From Pseudoduganella guangdongensis (GTDB lineage Bacteria > Pseudomonadota > Gammaproteobacteria > Burkholderiales > Burkholderiaceae_D): a stretch of DNA of 64,000 nt. Below are positions 10,234-18,384 of the stretch, in pieces. The notes under the pieces were generated by a model. It saw only the letters and a program-made list of their open reading frames with translations. It made no database searches and had not been told where the DNA came from. The translations under genes and the position numbers were made by a program. Location of the stretch: the NCBI RefSeq assembly GCF_009857475.1, contig NZ_WWCJ01000001.1, positions 62,001-126,000 on the forward strand. Direction: 5' to 3'. Numbering within the stretch: the stretch's first letter is position 1; every line of letters begins with the position of its first letter.

Positions 10234-11346
10234 ATGAGCCACTTATTCTCTCCATTCGCACTGGGCCCGCTGCAGCTGGCCAACCGCATCGCCATCGCCC
10301 CCATGTGCCAATACTCCGCCAGCGACGGCCTGGCCGCCGACTGGCACATGCTCCACTACGGCCACCTGGCGCTGTCCGGCGCCGCGCTGCTGATCCTGGA
10401 AGCCACCGCCGTCGCGCCGGAAGGCCGCATCTCGCCGGCCGACCTGGGTCTGTGGTCGGCTGGCCACCAGCAGGCGCTGGCGCCCATCGTGCAGGCCATC
10501 CGCCGCCACACGCCGATCAAACTGGCGGTGCAGCTGGCGCATGCCGGCCGCAAGGCGTCCAGCGCGCCGCCGTTCGAAGGCGGCCAGGCGCTGGCGCCAG
10601 GGCAGGGCGGCTGGCAGACGGTGGCGCCGTCGGCGCTGCCGCATGCGCCGGGCGACCCGCTGCCGCTGGCGCTGGACCAGGCAGGCCTGGCGCGCATCAA
10701 GGCGGACTTCGTCAGCGCCGCGCTGCGCGCGCATGAGCTGGGCATCGAGGCGATCGAGCTGCACGCGGCGCACGGCTACCTGCTGCACCAGTTCCTGTCG
10801 CCGCTGGCCAACCAGCGCGCCGACCAGTACGGCGGCGCGCTGCAGAACCGCATGCGCTTCCCGCTCGAGGTGTATGACGCGGTGCGCGCCGCCGTGCCGC
10901 GCGCCATGGCGCTGGGCATGCGCGTGTCCGCCAGCGACTGGGTGGATGGCGGCTGGGATATCGAACAGACCCTGGTCCTGGCGCAGGCGCTCAGGCAGCG
11001 CGGCGCGGACTTCATCCACGTCTCCAGCGGCGGCGTCTCGCCCCTGCAGAAAATCCCGCTCGGCCCCGGCTACCAGGTCCATTTTGCGCAGCGCATCAAG
11101 GCTGAAACCGGCCTGCCGACCATCGGCGTGGGCCTGATCACCGAGCCGCTGCATGCCGAAGCCATTGTGGCCAACGGCCAGGCCGACATGGTGGGCCTGG
11201 CGCGCGCCATGCTGTACAACCCGCGCTGGCCGTGGCACGCGGCGGCGGCGCTGGGGGCGCAGGTTGCTGCACCGCCGCAGTACTGGCGCTCGCAGCCGCG
11301 CGAGCTGGCCAATCTGTTCGGCGCCACCCGCCTCGGGCAGCGCTAA
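10234..11346 (+). CDS. NADH:flavin oxidoreductase, Old Yellow Enzyme (YqjM/XenA class)
   Basis: An FMN-dependent ene-reductase that reduces activated C=C bonds with NAD(P)H. The 370-residue single-domain TIM barrel carries the marks of the thermophilic-like/YqjM class: APMCQYSA near residue 25 (the Cys that tunes the flavin), AHAGRKAS, and ELHAAHGYLLHQFLSP with the two substrate-binding histidines (about residues 176 and 179). The C-terminal GVGLIT and MVGLARAMLYNP contact the FMN phosphate. The start has no clear ribosome site; an ATG seven bases upstream is followed at once by TAA. It stands alone, divergent from the small peptide gene. Confidence 0.92.
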   Translation: MSHLFSPFALGPLQLANRIAIAPMCQYSASDGLAADWHMLHYGHLALSGAALLILEATAVAPEGRISPADLGLWSAGHQQALAPIVQAIRRHTPIKLAVQLAHAGRKASSAPPFEGGQALAPGQGGWQTVAPSALPHAPGDPLPLALDQAGLARIKADFVSAALRAHELGIEAIELHAAHGYLLHQFLSPLANQRADQYGGALQNRMRFPLEVYDAVRAAVPRAMALGMRVSASDWVDGGWDIEQTLVLAQALRQRGADFIHVSSGGVSPLQKIPLGPGYQVHFAQRIKAETGLPTIGVGLITEPLHAEAIVANGQADMVGLARAMLYNPRWPWHAAAALGAQVAAPPQYWRSQPRELANLFGATRLGQR

Positions 11347-11435
11347 AACCCGGCCTTTGGCGCGGCGCCGTGGGGCGCCCGCCACGGTTGCCTTTCCTGC
11401 ATCAAAATCCTTTAGGTTCCAAAACTGCGAGGTCT

Positions 11436-11441
11436 TATAAT
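11436..11441 (+). promoter_or_regulatory. Probable -10 box (TATAAT) for the APC permease
   Basis: A perfect TATAAT lies 27 bases before the permease ATG. The -35 side is weak (TTTAGG, about 19 bases away). The intergenic position and AT-rich surroundings in a GC-rich genome support a sigma-70 promoter. Confidence 0.5.
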
Positions 11442-11467
11442 CGTGGGGTTTTTTTGTCCTGAAGGAT

Positions 11468-12949
11468 ATGCCTGTGAATCAATCGCTGGTCCAGAAGCTG
11501 ACCCGTACCAAGCCTGCCCCTGTCGAAACCGATGGCGGCACGAGCCTGCACGGGGAGGGCTTGAGCCGCTCCATCGGCCTGTTTTCGCTGACGATGATCG
11601 GCGTAGGCGCCACGATCGGCACCGGTATCTTCTTCACCATGGTGGAAGCGGTGCCCAAGGCCGGCCCCTCCGTGGTGCTGTCCTTCCTGCTGGCGGCGCT
11701 GACCGCCGGCCTGACCGCGCTGTGCTACGCCGAACTGTCGTTCAAGGTGCCGGCCGCCGGTTCCGCCTATTCCTTCGCCTACCGCACGCTGGGCGAATTC
11801 ATGGCCTTCATCGTCGCCTTCTGCCTGCTGCTCGAATACGGGCTGGCCGCCAGCGCCACGGCGATCGGCTGGTCTGATTATTTGAACAACTTCCTGGTCA
11901 ACGCCTTCGGCTGGCAGATTCCCGAGCATTTGCGCTCGCCGATGATCGTATCGACCGCCAACGGCACGGTGTGGAATGTCGGCCACTTCAACCTGCCGCC
12001 GGTAATCCTGGTGGTGCTGTGCTGCTTCCTGCTGATTCGCGGCGCCAAGGAATCGGCCACCGCCAATGCCGTGATGGTGTTGATCAAGCTGGCGATCCTG
12101 ATTTTCTTCGCCGTCATCGCCTTTAGCGGTTTCGACGCCGCCAACTTCACCCCGTTCACCAAACCGACCGCCGGCGAATGGGTGCCCGGCGCGGCCGGCA
12201 TCGCCGCCGCTGCAGGCACGGTGTTCTTCTCCTTTATCGGCCTCGACACCATTGCCACCGCCGGCGAGGAAGTGCGCAACCCCAAGCGCAACGTCCCGAT
12301 CGGCATCATCGCCGCGCTGGTCATCGTCACCGTGTTCTACATGCTGGTGGCCATTGCCGCCATGGGCGCGCAGCCTGCGCATATGTTCGAACACCAGGCC
12401 GCCGGCCTGTCGGTGATCCTGCAGAACGTGACCGGCAAGGCCTGGCCCGCGCTGGTGCTGTCGGCTGGCGCGGTGATTTCCGTGTTCTCCGTGACCCTGG
12501 TAACGATCTATGGCCAGACCCGCATCCTGTACGCCATTGCCAAGGACGGCCTGGTGCCGAAAGCCTTCCAGCGCGTGAACGCGAAATCGCATGCGCCGGT
12601 CATCAACACCGTGATCGTCAGCGTGGTGGTGGGCGTGGTGGCTGGCCTGGTCGATTCCACCTTCCTGTGGGATATGGTGTCGATGGGCACCTTGACCGCA
12701 TTCATCGTGGTATCGATCGCCGTGCCGGTGCTGCGCGCCAAGGAGCGTGCGGCGGGTATTGTCACCAAGGGCGGCTTCCGCGTGCCGTTCGGCCCGTATG
12801 TGGTGCCCGGCCTGAGTATCCTGGCTTGCGCGTACCTGATGTTCAGCCTTTCGCATGCCACCAAGGTGATTTTCACTATCTGGATGGGCGTTGCAGTGAT
12901 AACCTACTTCATCTACGGTATCCGAAACTCCCGGCTTAACAAGGTGTAA
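11468..12949 (+). CDS. APC-superfamily amino acid permease (cationic amino acid transporter type)
   Basis: An inner-membrane amino acid transporter of 493 residues with about 12 hydrophobic segments. The helix-1 signature GVGATIGTGIFF (about residues 47-58) is the substrate-binding loop of the APC fold, and ELSFKVPAAGSAYSFAYRTLGEF is typical of the CAT/YfnA branch. The ribosome site GAAGGA ends only one base before ATG 11468, so GTG 11474 (spacing seven) is an equally likely start. The S9 peptidase begins three bases after the stop, so peptide breakdown and amino acid transport may be co-expressed. Substrate cannot be read from sequence. Confidence 0.92.
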   Translation: MPVNQSLVQKLTRTKPAPVETDGGTSLHGEGLSRSIGLFSLTMIGVGATIGTGIFFTMVEAVPKAGPSVVLSFLLAALTAGLTALCYAELSFKVPAAGSAYSFAYRTLGEFMAFIVAFCLLLEYGLAASATAIGWSDYLNNFLVNAFGWQIPEHLRSPMIVSTANGTVWNVGHFNLPPVILVVLCCFLLIRGAKESATANAVMVLIKLAILIFFAVIAFSGFDAANFTPFTKPTAGEWVPGAAGIAAAAGTVFFSFIGLDTIATAGEEVRNPKRNVPIGIIAALVIVTVFYMLVAIAAMGAQPAHMFEHQAAGLSVILQNVTGKAWPALVLSAGAVISVFSVTLVTIYGQTRILYAIAKDGLVPKAFQRVNAKSHAPVINTVIVSVVVGVVAGLVDSTFLWDMVSMGTLTAFIVVSIAVPVLRAKERAAGIVTKGGFRVPFGPYVVPGLSILACAYLMFSLSHATKVIFTIWMGVAVITYFIYGIRNSRLNKV

Positions 12950-12952
12950 AGA

Positions 12953-14914
12953 ATGCAGGCCAAAGCAATCGCCCAAACAGTTTTCCTGGCCTCGGCCATA
13001 ATCTCTGGGGCGGTTGCCCAGGCCGGGCCCTCGGGCACGGCCATCCGTGACTATCGCTCGGTAGCCATCTCCCCCGCCGGCGACCGCGTCGTGTCGCTGG
13101 AATCCATCGATCCAGGCAATGGCAAGCGCCCGCATCCGACCGTCGTGGTGCGCGACGCCGCCAGCGGCGCCATCGTCGCCGAATTCGACCCATGCAGCAC
13201 ATGCAGTTATGACAAGCCCTCCTGGTCGCCGGACGGCAAGGCGCTGGCCTTTATCGCCAGCGACAGCCGCGCCGGTTCGGCCTCGCTGCAGGTGGCGCAG
13301 GCCGCACCCGGCGGCAGAACCCGCGCGCTGGCATCGCTGCAGGGTGTGGCGAGCAGCGCGCGCTGGGCGCCGGACGGCCGCACGCTGGCGCTGCTGGCCA
13401 CCCCCAATGCGCGCAAGGAAACCGGCGCCACCGCTGCCGGCGAACGCCTGGTGGGCGAGATCGGCGTGGCGGAAGATGCGCAGCGCATTGCCACCGTGCC
13501 GGCCGAGGGCGGAGCGCTGCGCCTGGTGTCGCCGGACGACACCTTCATCTACGAATACGACTGGACGCCGGACGGCAAAGGCTTTGTCGCCACCAGCGCC
13601 AAGGGCAACGGCGACAACAACTGGTGGGTGGCCAAGCTGTCGCATATCGACGCCGGCAGCGGCGCGCTGCGCATCGTGGCGCATCCCGGCACGCAACTGA
13701 ACACCCCGCGCGTCTCGCCGGACGGGCGCACGGTGGCCTACATTGGCGGCCTGATGAGCGACTTCGGCTCGGTCGGCGGCGACATCTACACGGTGCCGCT
13801 GGCGGGCGGCGAGCCGGCCAATGCGACGCCCGGCTTCAAGGGCACCTTCAATACCATCGCCTGGCGCGGCAAGGGCTTGCTGGCCAATGCGCTGGTGGGC
13901 GACAAGTCGAGTGTGTTATCGGTCGATCCGGCCACCGGCCGCCACGCGACCTTGCGCGCGGTCGCCGCCTCCACCAGCGCCGGCGACGGCCGCATGAGCT
14001 TCAGCGCGGATGGCAGCAAGGCGGCTGCGGCGCAGGAGGACTTCGAGCAGGCGTCCGCCATCGTGGCGGGCCCGATCGCCTCCATGCGCGCCATCACGGA
14101 CGACAACGCCCACTTGCCGCCGCAGGTCGCGGTGCAGAACATCAGCTGGCAGAACGAAGGCTTCAATGTGCAGGGCTGGCTGCTTAGCCCGCGCAACAAG
14201 GTGGCTGGCAAAAAATATCCGATGATCGTGCAGGTGCACGGCGGGCCCGCCGCTGCGGCCTCGCCGCGCTTTGTTGCACCGGGCGAACAGGGCAACCCGC
14301 TGGTGCGCGAGCTGGTGGAAAAGGGATACTACATTTTCCTGCCGAACCCGCGCGGCAGCTTCGGCCAGGGGCAGGCCTTTGCGCGCGCCAACCGGCGCGA
14401 TTTCGGCGGCGGCGACTTGCGCGACATCCTCACCGGCATCGATGCGGTGGCGGCTGCGGCGCCGGTTGACACCAACCGCATGGGCTTGATCGGCCATTCC
14501 TATGGCGGCTTCATGACCATGTGGGGCGTGACGCATTCGCAGCGCTTCAAGGCCGCCGTTGCCGGCGCCGGCATTGCGAACTGGATTTCGTACTACGGCC
14601 AGAACGGCATCGACCAGTGGATGATCCCGTTCTTCGGCGCTTCGGCGTATGACGACCCGGCGATCTATCGCCAGCTGTCACCTATCGAATCGATCAAGGT
14701 GGCGCGCACGCCGACGCTGATCTATGTCGGCGAGCGCGATGTCGAGTGCCCGCCTGCGCAGTCGATGGAGTTCTGGCACGGCCTGAAGGCGATGGGTGTG
14801 CCAACTTCGCTCGTGATTTACGAAGGCGAAGGACACAGCATCCGCAAGCCGGATCACCAGCGCGACCTGCGCAAGCGCACGATCGAGTGGTTTGGACGTT
14901 ACCTGGGCGAGTAA
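12953..14914 (+). CDS. Exported S9-family (prolyl oligopeptidase-like) serine peptidase
   Basis: A 653-residue peptidase with an N-terminal signal sequence (residues 1-24, cleavage near VAQA-G). A beta-propeller follows, with WSPDG, WAPDG and WTPDG blades through about residue 390, and then an alpha/beta-hydrolase domain. The catalytic triad is visible: Ser516 in GHSYGGF, Asp596 in ERDVECP and His628 in GHSIRKP. This arrangement matches acylaminoacyl-peptidase/DPP4-like periplasmic enzymes that cut short peptides. It is the middle gene of a permease-peptidase-diguanylate cyclase run with gaps of 3 and 5 bases. Confidence 0.92.
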   Translation: MQAKAIAQTVFLASAIISGAVAQAGPSGTAIRDYRSVAISPAGDRVVSLESIDPGNGKRPHPTVVVRDAASGAIVAEFDPCSTCSYDKPSWSPDGKALAFIASDSRAGSASLQVAQAAPGGRTRALASLQGVASSARWAPDGRTLALLATPNARKETGATAAGERLVGEIGVAEDAQRIATVPAEGGALRLVSPDDTFIYEYDWTPDGKGFVATSAKGNGDNNWWVAKLSHIDAGSGALRIVAHPGTQLNTPRVSPDGRTVAYIGGLMSDFGSVGGDIYTVPLAGGEPANATPGFKGTFNTIAWRGKGLLANALVGDKSSVLSVDPATGRHATLRAVAASTSAGDGRMSFSADGSKAAAAQEDFEQASAIVAGPIASMRAITDDNAHLPPQVAVQNISWQNEGFNVQGWLLSPRNKVAGKKYPMIVQVHGGPAAAASPRFVAPGEQGNPLVRELVEKGYYIFLPNPRGSFGQGQAFARANRRDFGGGDLRDILTGIDAVAAAAPVDTNRMGLIGHSYGGFMTMWGVTHSQRFKAAVAGAGIANWISYYGQNGIDQWMIPFFGASAYDDPAIYRQLSPIESIKVARTPTLIYVGERDVECPPAQSMEFWHGLKAMGVPTSLVIYEGEGHSIRKPDHQRDLRKRTIEWFGRYLGE

Positions 14915-14919
14915 GCAGC

Positions 14920-16983
14920 ATGCGTTTAAGGCTTAAGTTAATGGCTGCCCTGCTGGCGACGGGGCTCGGTTCGGTGGCGCTGGTGGGCGGGGTGGCCTAT
15001 GTCAGCGTCAACTACAAAGTCGACTCGCTGCGCAAGCAGCAGGCGGCGGAGCACTTCCATACCTATATGACGGCCTATCTGGCCGAGCATGGCGATTGGG
15101 CGACGGCGATCCGGACGGAATCGTTCGACCGCTTCGTGCGGCGCCAGGAGAGCGTGCGCACGGGCGGTGCCGAACTGCCGAGCGAAATGCTGGAGCGCAT
15201 GCCGCCGCGCATCAATGATCAGTCGCGTCAGGCGGTCCGTGCGCAGGACGGCCCGCCGCCAGCGATGCCGCTTGCCGGTGACGGGCCGCCGCCTGACCCG
15301 ACCGTGCCGGCGGTGCGGCGCAGCAGCGGTACCGCGCCGCCCGACGGGGGCTTGCCGCGCCCCGAGTACCGCGATGCGCCGCCGGATCCAACCCTGCCCG
15401 CAGTGCGCCGGCCGGGTGCTGCCGACGCTCCCGCGCCCCGCATGCCTGAGGGGACGCCGCCAGCATCCGACCGCGACGCGCAGTCGCCAGGCGCTTACCA
15501 TCCACCATCGGACGGGCGAGAGCGCGGTCGGCGCGAAGGCTACGGCCCGCCGCCCGAAGGACGCGAACGCGGTCCCGGCGCCCCTCGCGACGGCTACGGC
15601 CCGCCGCCGGAAGGACGCGACCAGCGCGGCCCGCGCGGCGAAGGCTTCGGCGGCCCGCCGCCAGAAGGACGCGAACGTGGCCCAGGCGCCCCTCGCGAGG
15701 GCTACGGCCCACCGCCGGAAGGTCGCGACCAGCGCGGCCCGCGCGGCGAAGGCTTCGGCGGCCCGCCACCCGAGGGGCGCGAGCGTGGCCCAGGCGCCCC
15801 ACGCGATGGCTACGGCCCGCCGCCGGCGGGCCGAGAGCAGCGCGACCCTCGCCCACCGCATCCTGCTCCGGCAGCGCGTGGTGATGACGCACAGCGCGCC
15901 AGCATCCGCGCCGCCGGTGAGCCCGGCGCGCGCCCGGACGCCCTCCACGAGCGCGGCCCAGAGCGCGGCCCACGCGGCGACCAACCGCCGCCACGCCGCG
16001 GCGACGGCCCGCCCCCGTTCCGCTTCGTGCTGGCCGACGCCGACCACAAAGTCTTGCTGGGTGGCGGCCAGTTCCGTGTTGGCGACATGCTGCCGGAGTC
16101 TGCGCGCGCCACGGCACGCCCCATCATCGTCAAAGACAAGACGGTCGCCTACGTCTACAGCGACGGCGCCCCCACACCCACCGCACAGGAACAGAAATAC
16201 ATCGACGCCCTGTACAACTCCCTCTGGTGGGGCATTGCCGCCGCAGCAATCCTGGCGACCCTCCTCGGCGTGCTGCTAAGCCGAGGCCTGTCGCGCAGCC
16301 TGAGCGGACTGACGCAAGCCGTGAAAGGCATGCACAAAGGGGAGCTGCGCCAGCAAGTGGAAGTAAAAGGCAAAGACGAAGTAGCCGCCTTGGCTACCGC
16401 CTTCAATGAGATGAGCGAACAGCTGGCGCAAAGCCACGAGGAGCTGAATGCCTCTCATGCGACGATCATGCAGCAGGCCGAGCAACTGCGCGAACTCAGC
16501 ATCCGCGACGCGCTTACGCAGCTCTACAACCGGCGCCACTTCGACGAGCAGGCCAATACGCTGTTCAACCAGGCCGTGCGCCACAAACGCCCGCTGGCGC
16601 TGGTGATCTGCGATATCGACCACTTCAAGAAGATCAACGACACCTATTCGCACGCCACCGGCGACGTGGTGTTGCGCCACGTCGGCGCCATCCTGCGCAA
16701 ACACATGCGCCTGTCCGACCTGGTAGCCCGCTACGGCGGCGAAGAATTCGTGATGGCCTTCCCCGAAACGCCAGGCCCGCAAGCCGCCGCCTTGTGCGAC
16801 AAGCTGCGCACGCTGATCGAAAGCTACCCGTGGCACGAAGTCCACCCGGACCTTAAGGTGACCATGAGCATGGGCGTGTACGCCGACATCGCCGCCGGCA
16901 GCGCCGAAACCATGCTGCAGAAAGCCGACGCGCTGCTGTACCGCGCCAAGGAATCCGGCCGCAACCGCGTCTGCTTCACGTGA
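14920..16983 (+). CDS. Membrane diguanylate cyclase (HAMP-GGDEF) with Pro/Gly-rich repeat sensor region
   Basis: This 687-residue protein makes cyclic di-GMP. Order: TM1 (about 7-28), a periplasmic region with a long PPPEGR-rich low-complexity segment (about 107-370), TM2 (about 434-456), HAMP (about 456-510) and GGDEF domain (about 520-687). The active-site GGEEF is at 606-610, and an intact inhibitory I-site RLSD lies five residues before it, so an active, product-inhibited cyclase is expected. I chose ATG 14920, five bases after the S9 peptidase stop; the frame is open further upstream only as overlap. The periplasmic insert contains 108-bp tandem repeats. Confidence 0.92.
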   Translation: MRLRLKLMAALLATGLGSVALVGGVAYVSVNYKVDSLRKQQAAEHFHTYMTAYLAEHGDWATAIRTESFDRFVRRQESVRTGGAELPSEMLERMPPRINDQSRQAVRAQDGPPPAMPLAGDGPPPDPTVPAVRRSSGTAPPDGGLPRPEYRDAPPDPTLPAVRRPGAADAPAPRMPEGTPPASDRDAQSPGAYHPPSDGRERGRREGYGPPPEGRERGPGAPRDGYGPPPEGRDQRGPRGEGFGGPPPEGRERGPGAPREGYGPPPEGRDQRGPRGEGFGGPPPEGRERGPGAPRDGYGPPPAGREQRDPRPPHPAPAARGDDAQRASIRAAGEPGARPDALHERGPERGPRGDQPPPRRGDGPPPFRFVLADADHKVLLGGGQFRVGDMLPESARATARPIIVKDKTVAYVYSDGAPTPTAQEQKYIDALYNSLWWGIAAAAILATLLGVLLSRGLSRSLSGLTQAVKGMHKGELRQQVEVKGKDEVAALATAFNEMSEQLAQSHEELNASHATIMQQAEQLRELSIRDALTQLYNRRHFDEQANTLFNQAVRHKRPLALVICDIDHFKKINDTYSHATGDVVLRHVGAILRKHMRLSDLVARYGGEEFVMAFPETPGPQAAALCDKLRTLIESYPWHEVHPDLKVTMSMGVYADIAAGSAETMLQKADALLYRAKESGRNRVCFT
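15538..15852 (+). repeat. In-frame 108-bp tandem repeat coding for Pro/Gly/Arg-rich units
   Basis: Two full 108-bp units (15592-15699 and 15700-15807), a 54-bp half unit before (15538-15591) and a partial unit after (from 15808). Each encodes 36 residues built from GYGPPPEGR and GGPPPEGR blocks with charged linkers. The exact multiple of three keeps the cyclase frame open. Near-identity of the units suggests recent duplication. Confidence 0.9.
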
Positions 16984-17029
16984 CATTTAGTGCAATTTGA
17001 GCCGGGCTGGGAGTGCTATGCTCCCGGCC

Positions 17030-17374
17030 ATGAAAATCACTCACACCGCAGCACTCATTCTCGCGCTCTGCGCCGCACCTGCCTTCGCCGCTGCGCCACT
17101 GCAAAACCAAGCTTCTGTCCGACCCGTTGAGGGCAAGATCATCGGGAAGATACGCGGCGACGCGGGTATTTTGGGTGTGCAGGGTGATGTGCTGGAGTTC
17201 ACGCATGGCGTTGTGCGCATCAATGGCACGCCTGTCGCCACCGTGCCCAAAGTATGCGAAATCAAATACATTGTTGACGGAACTCGCCGCACGTTTTACG
17301 TCAATGGCAAGCAGCGCGCCCTGCCAGAGATCCCACCGCCACCGGCGGTCATGCATATCGGAGGTTTAACCTGA
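17030..17374 (+). CDS. Small exported protein of unknown function
   Basis: A 114-residue protein with a clear signal peptide (MKITHTAALILALCAAPAFA, cleavage after the second AFA-A). A beta-rich mature part follows (VEGKIIGKIRGDAGILGVQGDVLEFTHGVVRINGTPV), ending in a Pro-rich tail. I do not recognise the family. ATG 17030 was chosen because the signal peptide begins there; a GGGAG/CTCCC hairpin (17009-17025) lies just upstream. Its stop overlaps the next start (TGATG), so the two genes are coupled. The pair is less GC-rich than its neighbours. Confidence 0.65.
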   Translation: MKITHTAALILALCAAPAFAAAPLQNQASVRPVEGKIIGKIRGDAGILGVQGDVLEFTHGVVRINGTPVATVPKVCEIKYIVDGTRRTFYVNGKQRALPEIPPPPAVMHIGGLT

Positions 17375-18105
17375 TGCAGTACCGTTGCGTTCTGCCAGCC
17401 CTGTTGGCTGCCGTACTCACCCCGCAGCCTACCCTGGCAGCAAAGGTCGAAAAGACCCAAGTTTTCCTCTCCAATGGTGAGCTGAACTATGTCGGCGAGC
17501 TTTCCATTGAGGCGAATGCTAAGGTGTTTGCGTTGTACAAGAAACTGAAGGAGAAACCTACCACGCTGTCGATCAACAGCCCAGGTGGTAATACCGATGT
17601 GGGCATGGCGCTGGGGAAGTGGGTGTACCAAAATAAGCTGGACGTGAAGGTGCTGGAAGGCTGTTACTCATCTTGCGCCAACTACGTCTTTCCTGCCGCG
17701 CGGCACAAAACTGTCAGCAATTTCGCGGTGATCGGTTACCACGGTGGCCTGAGCAGCATGAGCTTCAATATTGATGATGCATCCATTGCCCACCTGGGGG
17801 CAGCCCAGAAAGACGGCCAGAAAGTGACGCGCGAAAGTGTGATGGAGATTATCCGCAAGGCTATTGCACCGCAGCTGGAGCGCGAGGCGAAGTACTTCGA
17901 AGCGATCGGCGTCCAGCAAAGGATCACTACGTTGGGACAGGACGAAAAATATAAGAAAGCTGCGCCCGAGGGGGTCGTTGGCTGGTATTACGATATCGAG
18001 GACTTTGCAAAACTCGGCGTCAGCAACATCACGGTGATCAACCCGCCGTGGCAGCCCAAGATGCTTGGCACAGAGAAGACCGTCTACAAGCTCACGCTTG
18101 AATAG
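17374..18105 (+). CDS. Exported ClpP/crotonase-fold protein (COG3904-like)
   Basis: A 243-residue periplasmic protein with signal peptide (1-22). The core resembles ClpP/SppA-fold hydrolases: LSINSPGGNTDVGMALG (about 67-83) corresponds to the oxyanion-hole SPGG strand, and EGCYSSCANYVFPAA (about 96-110) corresponds to the nucleophile turn, with Ser or Cys as candidate nucleophile. IGYHGG supplies a possible histidine. Overall this matches the poorly studied periplasmic family COG3904; peptidase activity is inference. It is translationally coupled to the small exported protein and converges with ykgJ (14-base overlap). It is A/T-richer (AAATATAAGAAAG near 17950) than the flanks. Confidence 0.65.
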   Translation: MQYRCVLPALLAAVLTPQPTLAAKVEKTQVFLSNGELNYVGELSIEANAKVFALYKKLKEKPTTLSINSPGGNTDVGMALGKWVYQNKLDVKVLEGCYSSCANYVFPAARHKTVSNFAVIGYHGGLSSMSFNIDDASIAHLGAAQKDGQKVTRESVMEIIRKAIAPQLEREAKYFEAIGVQQRITTLGQDEKYKKAAPEGVVGWYYDIEDFAKLGVSNITVINPPWQPKMLGTEKTVYKLTLE

Positions 18106-18382
18106 GCGGCAGCCCGTGCATGGCGCGGGCTTTGTTGCATTCGGGGGTGTACTCGGTGAACTCGCGGCAGGTGGAGGAGCGCTGCGTGTAGATGGTGCAG
18201 CCGACCTCCTTACCCACTTCGCCCGATAGCGCGATGCAGCGCACCGGCTTCGCTTCCGTGCCGCGCATGGCGGCACGGTGCGGCGTGATCGGCACCGTCA
18301 GGTGCGCCGGCACTTCCTCGCCCCAGTAGAACGAAACCCGGAAACTGGCGCAGCACGCGCCGCAGCTCTGGCAGTGCGACAC
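18092..18382 (-). CDS. YkgJ-family cysteine-cluster protein
   Basis: A 96-residue protein with the YkgJ signature of clustered cysteines near the start (Cys4, Cys7, Cys10, Cys11) and further cysteines around 49, 62, 72 and 82, thought to chelate zinc or iron. The biochemical role is not established for the family. It starts two bases after the FUSC gene stop and is the last gene of the minus-strand run. Its 3' end overlaps the convergent ClpP-like gene by 14 bases. Confidence 0.85.
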   Translation of the reverse strand: MSHCQSCGACCASFRVSFYWGEEVPAHLTVPITPHRAAMRGTEAKPVRCIALSGEVGKEVGCTIYTQRSSTCREFTEYTPECNKARAMHGLPPIQA

Positions 18383-18384
18383 CG

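Noticed and set aside
11356..11395. GC-rich hairpin (GGCGCC repeats) after the Old Yellow Enzyme gene
   Set aside because: No T tract follows and the inverted repeat is short; not strong enough to call a terminator.
15538..15852. Regular repeats that could be taken for a CRISPR or minisatellite
   Set aside because: The units abut without unique spacers, keep the reading frame and code for a Pro/Gly-rich segment.
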